From: Sphingobium bisphenolivorans
Lineage (GTDB): Bacteria; Pseudomonadota; Alphaproteobacteria; Sphingomonadales; Sphingomonadaceae
NCBI RefSeq assembly: GCF_000412635.1
Contig: NZ_ASTG01000003.1
Span: forward strand, 248,001-312,000
Length of the DNA: 64,000 nucleotides
Direction of reading: 5' to 3'
In this document: positions 36,408 to 45,041 of the stretch, piece after piece
Position numbering within the stretch: position 1 is the stretch's first letter
How the letters are laid out: the number at the start of each line of letters is the position of its first letter
The notes under the pieces: model-generated
What the model saw: the letters and a program-made list of their open reading frames with translations, nothing else
What the model was told of the DNA's origin: nothing
Databases searched by the model: none
Program-made: the position numbers and the translations under genes

Positions 36408-36556
36408 CCTCCCGCCGCGCCTTCGCCTTTCTTTCGACCGCCGTTCACGGACGGCTGTTTCGGCTGACAGGATCGCGCTTTCTCGAAAGGCCCTAAATCC
36501 CCAAACAGGGGGACAAGAATTTGTGGCACGCCACCGCCACAAGATTTGGCTGCGGC

Positions 36557-37408
36557 TCAGTCGAGGCGAGTGTCCAGATCCAGGTCGTTATAAAGGCGCA
36601 GATACCACAATAGCATCTCGCGGTGGCAGCCGATGGACAGGCGCTGGTAGATCCGCTTCCGGAAGGAGGACACCGTTTCCACCCCCACCCCAAGATCCGC
36701 TGCGATCGAGTTCGCGTTAAGGCCATAAAGAAGTCGCGCACAGGTTTGCAATTCGCGCGGCGGCAGGTGAACCGGTCCGGTTTTCAGTACCGTTTCAATC
36801 AGTGGCAGGGACGTCAGCGCAGCGACGATATTCTCACGCTGACGGCACAGGCCCAAATTGCGGGCAAGCATGGGCAGCACCACATCAGAGGCCGCCGCCA
36901 GCCTGTCGATCTGCGCCGGCGTAAAGGGCCGATCCCGCCCGACGCGCACAGCCGTCAGCGCGACGCTTACCGCATCACCCCGCCTGTAGAACAGCAACCG
37001 CTCTGCGAATTTTTCCTGCTCCCAATGCTCTCTCAGCTCGCGGCAAGGGACATTGGCGGCATCGGTCCACAAGAGCAGAGGCTCACCCTGGCTGACACTG
37101 TCGATCTGCTGCAATGTCGTGTCGTGACGCCACAGGCTCCGCTGCATGTAATTTTCAAACTGTTGCGCGGCCAGCCGACCACCGTCATGGCTGGCGCTCG
37201 CGATGACGGTAGGCCGCCTGTCTTCGATCAGAAAGACGTGAATATGCTCAACGCCGCCGATCTCGGAGAGTGTATTGGCGAGCGATCCATAAAAGCGGTT
37301 TGATCCCATAGCAGCGATGAGGCCATGAAATCGGCCATCCTGCAAAGAGGAAGCCTGCGCCCTTTTCGGCCACAGCACGCTGTTTCCGATCGCGCGTTCT
37401 CCGATCAT
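36557..37408 (-). CDS. LuxR family transcriptional regulator
   Basis: A 283-residue protein with a C-terminal LuxR helix-turn-helix (about 220-275; [40 protein letters not shown]). The N-terminal 200 residues are of GAF/PAS size but I cannot name the sensor domain. There is no receiver or AHL-binding signature. AGGAGAGG precedes the ATG. It sits between the GMC/SMP-30 genes and the divergent TonB receptor, so it is a candidate regulator of that locus. Confidence 0.85.
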   Translation of the reverse strand: MIGERAIGNSVLWPKRAQASSLQDGRFHGLIAAMGSNRFYGSLANTLSEIGGVEHIHVFLIEDRRPTVIASASHDGGRLAAQQFENYMQRSLWRHDTTLQQIDSVSQGEPLLLWTDAANVPCRELREHWEQEKFAERLLFYRRGDAVSVALTAVRVGRDRPFTPAQIDRLAAASDVVLPMLARNLGLCRQRENIVAALTSLPLIETVLKTGPVHLPPRELQTCARLLYGLNANSIAADLGVGVETVSSFRKRIYQRLSIGCHREMLLWYLRLYNDLDLDTRLD

Positions 37409-37660
37409 AACCTCTCCTGGCCGCTCGTCATTATCTGACCCGAAATCATGCTCCCTCCGCTCGCCGCGATCAACCCGACCCTTCCCGTTCCCGCTTCACG
37501 CGCAGCGCGCAGGTGCTTTCCCCGCCGTGCAACAGCCAGGCCCAGCATGTCCCTTTGTCGGGGGATTTTTCATGGCCGAGCCATCTGCCAACAAGCTGGC
37601 GACGCAGCAGATCGGATCAATCACGGCTTGCACGTCACATAAACACGCAGGAGGGATGAT

Positions 37661-40132
37661 ATGCGGGGATTTGCGCAGATTGCGCCGTTCGCCATCGGGG
37701 CGACGCTGATGGTCAGTTCGGGAGCCGCCGCGCAGCCATCAAGTAGCGCGCCAGAGGCGCCCGACAGCGCGACAACCCCCGATCGGGTCGATGAGCAGGC
37801 GCTCGGCGACATAGTCGTGACCGCCAACAAGCGCGAGCAGCGCCTCAATGACGTCGGGATCACTGCGGCGGTCCTAGGCGGAGACGCATTAAAGCAGCAG
37901 CAGATCAGTTCCCTCGCTGAGATCGCCACGCGGGTTCCGAGCCTATCCTATGCCAGTGCACCCAATGGTACGCCTGTCTACACTCTGCGCGGCGTCGGCT
38001 TTTATGAAACCTCAATCGGCGCCTATCCATCGGTGAGCATCTATCTGGATGAAGTCCCGCTCTCCTTTCCCGTTCTGACCAACCATTCCACCTTCGATCT
38101 TGAACGTGTCGAGATATTGAAGGGCCCGCAAGGAACCCTATTCGGCCAGAATTCGACCGGCGGGGCGATAAATTACATCGTGGCAAAGCCGACCGAAGTC
38201 TTCACGGCGGGCGCCCAGGCAACCTACGGCCGGTTTAACCAGCTGGACCTGGAAGGGTTCGTCAGCGGTCCTCTGAGCGATACGCTCCTTGCCCGGTTTT
38301 CCGGGCGCATGGAAACCGCCGACGGCTGGCAGGTCAGCGACAGCCGACACCGTGACAGGAACGGCCGGGTGCGCAATTATATGGGCCGCCTCCAACTTGG
38401 CTATGATGCGGGTTCGGGCTTGCGATTGCTTTTCAACGCAAACGGCTGGAAGGACAAAAGCCAGACGCAGGCCGCTCAGTTCATCGCCTTGCAGTTCCAG
38501 AACGAAAACCTGTCAGACCCACCCGGCCAGTATCGCAACGCCGCTGTCGCCTCCACGCCGTTCAGCGCGCTCAATCCCCGGTCGGGCGACTGGACGAGCC
38601 GGTCAGTCTATTATGACCATCGCATCCCCTTTGCCGACAATCGGTTGTACCAACTTTCGTTGCGCGGCGACCTGGACATCGGTGACTTCGGAACGGTCAC
38701 GTCGATCACCGCCTATACCGACTATAAAATGCGACAAGGTAACGACACGGACGGACTAGCCTTGCGATCCTTCGATGCAGCCCTGACGGTTGGCAGGATC
38801 AAGAGCTTCAACCAGGAACTGCGCTTCGCAAATGATCCGGGTCAACCTGTGCGCTTTGTTGTTGGAGGCAATTTCTCGAAGGACAGCGTCGATCAGAATG
38901 TTTTTTTCGACTACCCTGACTCTTCGGCCCGCATCGCGTTCGACGCATTGTTCGGAGCACCGATCGACGTCCTGAACGTGCGGAACAACCAGGACATGCG
39001 CAACATTGCCGGATTTAGCAACATCGAGGCGGATGTCGCAGGCAATCTGACGCTCAAAGCCGGCGTTCGTTATACCAATTCCCGAAACAAGGCGGCCATC
39101 TGCCAAGGCGATCCGTTGCCTCCCTACATCTACGGCAATCTCATCATTGCATTCAGTGAGGCCTTTGGAGGCCCGGGTCGGGGCACCTACACGCCCGACG
39201 AGTGCGCATCGCTCAACCTGAACCCGGCGACATTCGCGCCAGTGGTGAACTATGCCCCTTTCGCCGCGCTGGCCGAATATCGGCACATATTGAAGGAGGA
39301 TAATATATCTTGGCGCCTAGGTGCTGACTATAAGTTGGGAGGGGGCGCGCTGGTCTATCTGAACGTGTCGAAAGGCTACAAGGCAGGGAGCTTTCCAACA
39401 ATATCAGGCTCCAATCTGGCGCAGTATAATCCGGCCCGGCAGGAGGCGGTCATGGCCTATGAAGGGGGTGTGAAGACCAGCCTTCTCAATCGCCGGCTGC
39501 AGGCCAATGTCGCCGCCTTCTATTATGATTACAGCCAGAAACAGCTGCGCACGAAATTGAACGACCCGATATTCGGCCAGCTGGATGTACTTCAGAACAT
39601 ACCTAAATCAAGTGTGAAGGGTGCGGAAGCCGAACTTACAATCCGCTTGTCACCGGATCTCACCGCCACTGCAGCCTATACTTATCTGGATGCGACAATC
39701 GACCGTTATGTGGGCGTGAATGCCGGCGGCGACGTCGGCATAGATTTCTCCGGAACCGAGATCCCCTATACCCCCAAACATCAGGCCTCTCTTGGCATGA
39801 ATTATGAAAGGCAGCTCGGCGACGCCATCACACTGTTCGCCGGAGCCAATGTGAACATGCGGTCCAGCACCATCTCGACGCCTGGCGGCAGGATCAACCC
39901 CAGCACCATCAACGACTCCGTGACCAGCTGTGTTTATTGCATCCGCGGCTATACATTGGTGGATGGACAGATTGGCATCCGCAGCACCGATCGACGCTGG
40001 CAGGCATTTTTGTGGGGGAAAAACATTTTCAACAGTTATTATTGGAGCAATGTTGTCTCCGGCTACGACATCGTCACCCGCTATGCCGGACGACCGGCGA
40101 CTTATGGCATGACGTTTGTACATCATTTCTGA
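37661..40132 (+). CDS. TonB-dependent receptor
   Basis: An 823-residue outer-membrane receptor. Signal peptide about 1-24. TonB box region DIVVTANKREQRLNDV near residue 50. The plug domain follows (VPSLSYASAPNGTPVYTLRG, ILKGPQGTLFGQNSTGGAIN) and then a 22-strand barrel region ending in TYGMTFVHHF with a terminal Phe. It imports a substrate energised by TonB. AGGAGG six bases before the ATG is strong. The neighbouring GH79, esterase, GMC and lactonase genes suggest a glycoside or its oxidised product as substrate. The 252 bases upstream have no gene and should hold its promoter. Confidence 0.94.
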   Translation: MRGFAQIAPFAIGATLMVSSGAAAQPSSSAPEAPDSATTPDRVDEQALGDIVVTANKREQRLNDVGITAAVLGGDALKQQQISSLAEIATRVPSLSYASAPNGTPVYTLRGVGFYETSIGAYPSVSIYLDEVPLSFPVLTNHSTFDLERVEILKGPQGTLFGQNSTGGAINYIVAKPTEVFTAGAQATYGRFNQLDLEGFVSGPLSDTLLARFSGRMETADGWQVSDSRHRDRNGRVRNYMGRLQLGYDAGSGLRLLFNANGWKDKSQTQAAQFIALQFQNENLSDPPGQYRNAAVASTPFSALNPRSGDWTSRSVYYDHRIPFADNRLYQLSLRGDLDIGDFGTVTSITAYTDYKMRQGNDTDGLALRSFDAALTVGRIKSFNQELRFANDPGQPVRFVVGGNFSKDSVDQNVFFDYPDSSARIAFDALFGAPIDVLNVRNNQDMRNIAGFSNIEADVAGNLTLKAGVRYTNSRNKAAICQGDPLPPYIYGNLIIAFSEAFGGPGRGTYTPDECASLNLNPATFAPVVNYAPFAALAEYRHILKEDNISWRLGADYKLGGGALVYLNVSKGYKAGSFPTISGSNLAQYNPARQEAVMAYEGGVKTSLLNRRLQANVAAFYYDYSQKQLRTKLNDPIFGQLDVLQNIPKSSVKGAEAELTIRLSPDLTATAAYTYLDATIDRYVGVNAGGDVGIDFSGTEIPYTPKHQASLGMNYERQLGDAITLFAGANVNMRSSTISTPGGRINPSTINDSVTSCVYCIRGYTLVDGQIGIRSTDRRWQAFLWGKNIFNSYYWSNVVSGYDIVTRYAGRPATYGMTFVHHF

Positions 40133-40239
40133 ATAAGCGTTGATTGGCGATCATAGCTCGCACCCCGCGACGGGACGCTTCAAGAACGCTTCTCAACCCA
40201 GGCGTTGCAGTCGGAGCGAGGGTGGCCCAGAGTAGGCGC

Positions 40240-41148
40240 ATGCCTGTAAACCGTTCCGACCTCGCCGATTTCTCCTATTTCCTAGCCATCGCACGGCACA
40301 GGAACTTCCGACTGGCGGGGCTTGAACTCGGCGTCAGTGCATCGGCGCTCAGCCATGCATTGAAGGGTCTGGAGGCGCGGCTGGGCGTCCGGCTGTTCAA
40401 CCGGACCAACCGCAGCGTCACGCTGACCGCGGCTGGCGAGGAACTGCGGAGCGCGATCGCGCAACCGTTCGAAGCGATCGATCAGGCCAAGGAAAGGCTC
40501 AACCGCTATCGCGATGCTCCAGCAGGGCGGATCAGGCTGAACGTGCCTGGCGATGCCGCCGAGTTGCTGCTGGCGCCCGTGCTACCCCTGTTCATGGACC
40601 GCTATCCGGAGGTCGAGGTCGATGTGGTCGTCGCCGACAGAATGGTGGACATCGTCGGGGAGGGTTTCGACGCAGGCATCCGCCATGGCGGCACGGTGCC
40701 CGACGACATGATCGCGGTCAGGCTGTCATCGGACATCAGCTGGGGCGTCGCCGCCGCCCCCTCCTATCTTGAGAAGTTCGGCGCGCCCAAGGACCCCCAT
40801 GACCTGCGGCACCACCGATGCCTTGGCTTCCGGCTTGGCGATGACCGTATCTACCATTGGGAGTTCGACGGGCCCGAGCGCGAGATCGCCGTTACCGTTC
40901 CTAGCCAGGTAACGGTAGCTGGCGGGCGGGCGATGATGGCGCTCGCCCTCGCCGGAGCGGGACTCATGTACGGGAACAAGGCGATCTTCCAGCCGCATCT
41001 CGAACGCGGCCACTTGCAGCTCGTGCTGGAGGACTGGTCCAGCGCAAGTTCGGGATATCATATCTATTATTCCAGCAGACGTCAGGTTCCAACGGGCCTG
41101 CGGCTACTGATCGAACTCATCAAGGAACTGCATCCGCAGGGTCGATGA
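40240..41148 (+). CDS. LysR family transcriptional regulator
   Basis: A 302-residue LysR regulator. The N-terminal winged helix reads DFSYFLAIARHRNFRLAGLE and SASALSHALKGLEARLGVRL then FNRTNRSVTLTAAG. The substrate-binding domain follows (IRLNVPGDAAELLLAPVLPL, FDAGIRHGG). I take the ATG at 40240 because the upstream 32 residues are Arg-rich and outside the family. It follows the TonB receptor by about 107 bases on the same strand and may regulate it or the neighbouring locus. Confidence 0.9.
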   Translation: MPVNRSDLADFSYFLAIARHRNFRLAGLELGVSASALSHALKGLEARLGVRLFNRTNRSVTLTAAGEELRSAIAQPFEAIDQAKERLNRYRDAPAGRIRLNVPGDAAELLLAPVLPLFMDRYPEVEVDVVVADRMVDIVGEGFDAGIRHGGTVPDDMIAVRLSSDISWGVAAAPSYLEKFGAPKDPHDLRHHRCLGFRLGDDRIYHWEFDGPEREIAVTVPSQVTVAGGRAMMALALAGAGLMYGNKAIFQPHLERGHLQLVLEDWSSASSGYHIYYSSRRQVPTGLRLLIELIKELHPQGR

Positions 41149-41305
41149 CCTTACCTCCTGGCCTTATCGATGAAGCGCTTGCTCACGCCCTGCACATGGG
41201 AGGCCGCTTCGCCCTCGAACTGGATGACGCGGCAACGTCGCGCGCAGTTCAGCGGCAGCAGGCGGAGGCGTGAGGGAAAGTGCCTTTCAGCCCTGTGCAC
41301 GGGAC

Positions 41306-41809
41306 TCATTTGGCTTGCGCGAGCAGCTCCGCCATTTTCTTCTTGCCAAGACCAGGTAGCTTGGCGCTTTCATTTACGACTTCGGCCTTGTTGACCGGCG
41401 TCCCCACCTGAACCAGACCGACCATGCCCATTCCAGCATGGGGCAGGCATTTATAGCCATAAAGGCCTGGCTTGGTGAAACGCACGGCCAGCTTCTGGTT
41501 GATCGCGCCCTTGAACGGGGGAGCGCCCACGGGTGCAAGAGCGGGGATCAGTTCGGCATTATGGCCGCTGTCGGTGGGCGTGAACGTCACCGTATCGCCC
41601 GGCGCGATCTTCAGGAAGGCTGGCTCGAACACCATCGGATCGCCGTCGGCGCCCCTGTTCATCATCCTGACGACGTGATCCTTGGCCGCCGCCACGCCGC
41701 CAAAGCCCATGAGAAGCGCCGCGGCAGCAATCGCCCGGACCATCGGCACAGCCCGTTGGGCGAAGCGGCCCCGCCCCGGAGCATGGCTGAAAAGTTGTTT
41801 ATGGCTCAT
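41306..41809 (-). CDS. Pseudoazurin-like cupredoxin
   Basis: A 167-residue exported blue-copper protein. The signal region spans about residues 20-42 (VRAIAAAALLMGFGGVAAA). The type-1 copper ligands are visible as H83 (SGHNAE), C121 and H124 (KCLPHAGMGMVG) and M129, with the pseudoazurin spacing. The N-terminal NRGADGDPMVFEPAFLKIAP also fits pseudoazurin. It carries electrons in the periplasm to or from an unidentified partner. The C-terminus extends by about 25 residues (AEVVNESAKLPGLGKKKMAE). It is divergent from the DUF6644 pair, 226 bases away. Confidence 0.9.
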   Translation of the reverse strand: MSHKQLFSHAPGRGRFAQRAVPMVRAIAAAALLMGFGGVAAAKDHVVRMMNRGADGDPMVFEPAFLKIAPGDTVTFTPTDSGHNAELIPALAPVGAPPFKGAINQKLAVRFTKPGLYGYKCLPHAGMGMVGLVQVGTPVNKAEVVNESAKLPGLGKKKMAELLAQAK

Positions 41810-42035
41810 GCCGCGCCCCTAGCATGCCGTTCGCAGCATCGGCCAGCAGGCACATTAGGAGAAATAATCATAAGGATATGCCGAAAGCTTCGTTCGGTTT
41901 GGCGGAGCCCTTTCCTATTTCCGACCGTCATAAAGACGCGAGCCTCGACCGCTGCCGGGGGCGGGCGCGTCACCAATTCAGCTGCCCCGCATCCGGACAA
42001 GAACCGGCGCGGGACCGCGCAACGGGTAAGTGGAC

Positions 42036-42665
42036 ATGCTCTCGAATTTTCTGGCCTATCTCCAGTTCAAACTGGGCGCAGCGTTCGACAGTACGGGGCA
42101 CGCCATTTCGGATAGTTCCTGGAGCGCGCAGCTTCAGGGATCAGAACGCTTGTGGATGTTGCTGGAGGGGACACATGTGCTGACGCTGATGCTGTTCGCA
42201 GGCTCCATCCTGTTCGTCGACCTGCGGCTGTTGGGCGCGGTTTTCCGCACCACGCCGGTATCGAAGGTCACCGACACGCTCCTGCCCTATACGATCGGCG
42301 GCTTCATCGTGATGCTGCTGACGGGCAGCGCGCTGTTCTTCGCCAATCCGCTGGATTATTACCACAATATCGTCTTCCGGCTGAAGTTCGTCTTCCTGAT
42401 CGCGGCGGCCATCAACATCTTCTACTTCCACTATTGCGTGCAGGCGAACCGCGCCGCCTGGGACGATCAGCCGCGTCCCCCGGCGTCCGCGCGCCGCGCC
42501 GCCGCCTTTTCGCTGGCGTTGTGGATCGGGGTCATCGTCGCCGGCCGTTTCGCCGCCTATGACTGGTTCTCCTGCGACGGTGCGCAGGGTTTCGTGGCAG
42601 CTGCGGCGCAATGTTCGGAGCGCGCCGTCACCCTTGCCGCCATCGAGCCGGAGCTTGCCCAATGA
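42036..42665 (+). CDS. DUF6644 family membrane protein
   Basis: A roughly 209-residue inner-membrane protein with four hydrophobic segments (around 50-70, 90-110, 120-140 and 155-175). It has the segment EGTHVLTLMLFAGSILFVDL then RLLG, which is repeated in form in the next gene (ETGHLLFLAILGGAVLGLNL then RLMG), with a His at the same place. FRLKFVFLIAAAINIFYFHY supplies another His-containing helix. His in membrane helices suggests haem or copper binding, but there is no proof. The start is ATG at 42036 or GTG at 42030. It overlaps the next gene by ATGA. Confidence 0.8.
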   Translation: MLSNFLAYLQFKLGAAFDSTGHAISDSSWSAQLQGSERLWMLLEGTHVLTLMLFAGSILFVDLRLLGAVFRTTPVSKVTDTLLPYTIGGFIVMLLTGSALFFANPLDYYHNIVFRLKFVFLIAAAINIFYFHYCVQANRAAWDDQPRPPASARRAAAFSLALWIGVIVAGRFAAYDWFSCDGAQGFVAAAAQCSERAVTLAAIEPELAQ

Positions 42666-43492
42666 CCGTCAACCTGCGCGATATCGCCCCGTCGATCCAG
42701 CCGGCCGCAGAGGCGTTGGCGACCGTCCCCGTCATCCGCGCCGTGAACGAGATCGCCTGGATTTTCGCTGTTGTGGAAACCGGACATCTCCTGTTCCTCG
42801 CCATATTGGGCGGCGCGGTGCTGGGCCTGAACCTGCGCCTCATGGGCATGATCCTGCCGGACATGAGCAGCCGCGACGTGGAGCGCGCACTGAGGCCCTG
42901 GTATGTAACGGGCGTGGTCGGCACGATCGGCACCGGCGTCGCGATGGCGATTACCATGACGCGCACGCTGCTGCCGAGCGGCGCCTTCTTCATCAAAATG
43001 GTGGCGCTGCTCGCCGCCATCCTGCTCAGCCATGTGGTGCTGCGTCAGGTGCGGACGGGCCGGCTCGCCGTTCGGGAGAATGCCGTCCTCGCCTTCGCGC
43101 TGCTCCTCTGGGGCGGAAGCCTGCTGCTGTTCGCCGGCACGCAGGGGCTGAACTCCGGCGCCATGCTGATCGGCCTGGCGGGCGCGGGCATCCTCGCCGC
43201 AGCCAGCCAGCCGCAGCGTCGGCCCGCGATCATCGGCCTGTTCGCCGTGGCTTTCGGCGCATGGTTCTTCGCGCTCGACGGGATCGGGCAGGACGGTGCG
43301 GGTTCGCTCGCCTCGGGCTGGCTCGGAAACAGCATCCTTGCCGCCACGGTGCTGCCTGCCCTAGGTTCAGGTGTCCGCGACATCAGGAGCGGCGCGGACA
43401 GCGCCGATGCATCGTTGAAGCCGCTCGCCTTCGCGACAACCCTTGCCTGGGTCACGGTCGCAGCGGCAGGTCGATGGATCGGCTTCAGCTAG
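42662..43492 (+). CDS. DUF6644-like membrane protein, second of a pair
   Basis: A 276-residue membrane protein with six or seven hydrophobic segments. It shares the core ETGHLLFLAILGGAVLGLNL with RLMG, and the helix GAFFIKMVALLAAILLSHVV, with the preceding gene. It is longer at the C-terminus (LLLWGGSLLLFAGTQGL; IIGLFAVAFGAWFFALDGIG). The ATG at 42662 overlaps the previous stop. The coupling and shared motifs point to a two-subunit inner-membrane complex. Function is unknown. Confidence 0.75.
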   Translation: MTVNLRDIAPSIQPAAEALATVPVIRAVNEIAWIFAVVETGHLLFLAILGGAVLGLNLRLMGMILPDMSSRDVERALRPWYVTGVVGTIGTGVAMAITMTRTLLPSGAFFIKMVALLAAILLSHVVLRQVRTGRLAVRENAVLAFALLLWGGSLLLFAGTQGLNSGAMLIGLAGAGILAAASQPQRRPAIIGLFAVAFGAWFFALDGIGQDGAGSLASGWLGNSILAATVLPALGSGVRDIRSGADSADASLKPLAFATTLAWVTVAAAGRWIGFS

Positions 43493-43679
43493 CCCTTCCA
43501 AGTCTTGGCTTCCATCTTCAAAGGCGAGCGCATCCCCATGCAGCCCGCTTCAAGTCGTTGGCACGCACCTGTAAAGTCCAAATCGGATATTGTCATAAAG
43601 GTAGAACGACAAGTTGGTTCTTCAGTGACACCGGCCTCCCTATCGAAGCGCCATATCCACAATAAGATAGGGGCAAGAA

Positions 43680-44999
43680 ATGATCATCGATTCCCGCATC
43701 CGCAATATCTTCCTCAGCAGTTCCGTCCTTTCACTGAGTGCAGCCGCCACAATGCTGGCCTGCAGCGGAGCGGCAACCGCGCAAACCGCACCGCAGGCCG
43801 CTTCTGCACAGGACGCCGTGGCCGTGCTCGATCGCGCGAAGGTCGATGCGCTGCTTGCCCAGCCGGACAAGATACTCTTCATCGACGTCCGCCGCGCTGA
43901 CGAGATCAGCTCGATCGGCGGCCTGCCCGTCTATCTCAACATCCAGCCTACAGAGCTCGGCCGGCTCAGCGCCTTCATCCCGCGTGACCGCCAGCTGGTC
44001 ACGGTTTCCAACCATGCAGGCCGGGCTAAGAAAGCGGCGGCGCTGTTGACGCAGGCCGGCTTCCAGGTGGCCGGTGCGGTCGGCGTGGAAGATTATGCGG
44101 CGCAGGGCGGCTTCCTCTCGGGCAAGAAGGCAGTGACGCCCGCCATAGCCGGCATCGTCGCCGCCGACACCCGCATCGACGTGGTGCGCGAGGGTTTCGA
44201 GGGCACCGAAGGCCCGGTCCTGCTGAAGGACGGATCGCTGCTGTTCACGGAGAACCGCGCCGACCGGATCGTGCGCATCGCACCCGATAACAGCGTCTCG
44301 ACCTATCTGGAAAAGACCGGCTCGGCCAACGCGCTGGCCGTGAACGGCGCAGGCGACCTGCTGGCCGTACAGACATCCCCCTCTGCCATTGCCGTGCTTG
44401 GGCCCAAGGCAAAGCCGCTCGCCACCAGTTACTCAGGCAAGCCCTTCAATCGTCCCAACGATCTCGCCGCCGCGCGCAACGGCAATATCTATTTCACGGA
44501 TCCTGGCGTCGCCCCCCAGCCCGGCGCCGCCCCTGCCAAGACCGGCCTCTATCGGCTCGACAGGCGCGGCAAGGTTTCGCTCATCGCCGACGATATCCGC
44601 CGCCCCAACGGCGTGGCGCTCAGCCCCGACGAAAAGACGCTCTATGTCGCCAACACCGCCGGCGAAGCGCTGATCGCCTACAGCGTGGCGGCGGACGGCA
44701 GCGTCTCCAACCGCCGCGACTTCGCCAAGCTCGCCGGCTACAAGGAGACGCCGAACGGCCCCAGCAGCGGCGCGGACGGCATCACCGTCGATGCCGACGG
44801 CCGCGTCTATGTCGCGACCAGCGCAGGCGTACAGGTCTTCGGTGCGGACGGCGCGGCGCTCGGTATCATTCCCCTGCCCCGCGCGCCGCAGAATCTGGCC
44901 TTCGGCGGCAAGGATCGCTCGCAACTCTATGTCGTCGGACGGGGAGCGGTCTACCGCATCGCAACCCTGACCCATGGGGTCGACCGCCCGGGCAAATAA
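43680..44999 (+). CDS. Exported rhodanese-like/SMP-30 fusion protein
   Basis: A 439-residue two-domain protein. The signal peptide covers about residues 1-35 (LSLSAAATMLACSGAATAQ). A rhodanese-like fold follows (about 45-145: ILFIDVRRADEISSIGGLPV, LVTVSNHAGRAKKAAALLTQ). In active rhodaneses the last segment carries a Cys where this has Ser (SNHAGR), so sulfur transfer is unlikely. The second half is an SMP-30/gluconolactonase propeller with metal-site candidates E in GTEGPVLL, N in RPNDLAA and D in GADGITVD. A structural or binding role for the rhodanese part is possible. It is followed after 42 bases by the TonB receptor. Confidence 0.88.
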   Translation: MIIDSRIRNIFLSSSVLSLSAAATMLACSGAATAQTAPQAASAQDAVAVLDRAKVDALLAQPDKILFIDVRRADEISSIGGLPVYLNIQPTELGRLSAFIPRDRQLVTVSNHAGRAKKAAALLTQAGFQVAGAVGVEDYAAQGGFLSGKKAVTPAIAGIVAADTRIDVVREGFEGTEGPVLLKDGSLLFTENRADRIVRIAPDNSVSTYLEKTGSANALAVNGAGDLLAVQTSPSAIAVLGPKAKPLATSYSGKPFNRPNDLAAARNGNIYFTDPGVAPQPGAAPAKTGLYRLDRRGKVSLIADDIRRPNGVALSPDEKTLYVANTAGEALIAYSVAADGSVSNRRDFAKLAGYKETPNGPSSGADGITVDADGRVYVATSAGVQVFGADGAALGIIPLPRAPQNLAFGGKDRSQLYVVGRGAVYRIATLTHGVDRPGK

Positions 45000-45041
45000 T
45001 CGCCCGCTCGACCCCCTTTCTCCCGATTTCAGGATTATATC

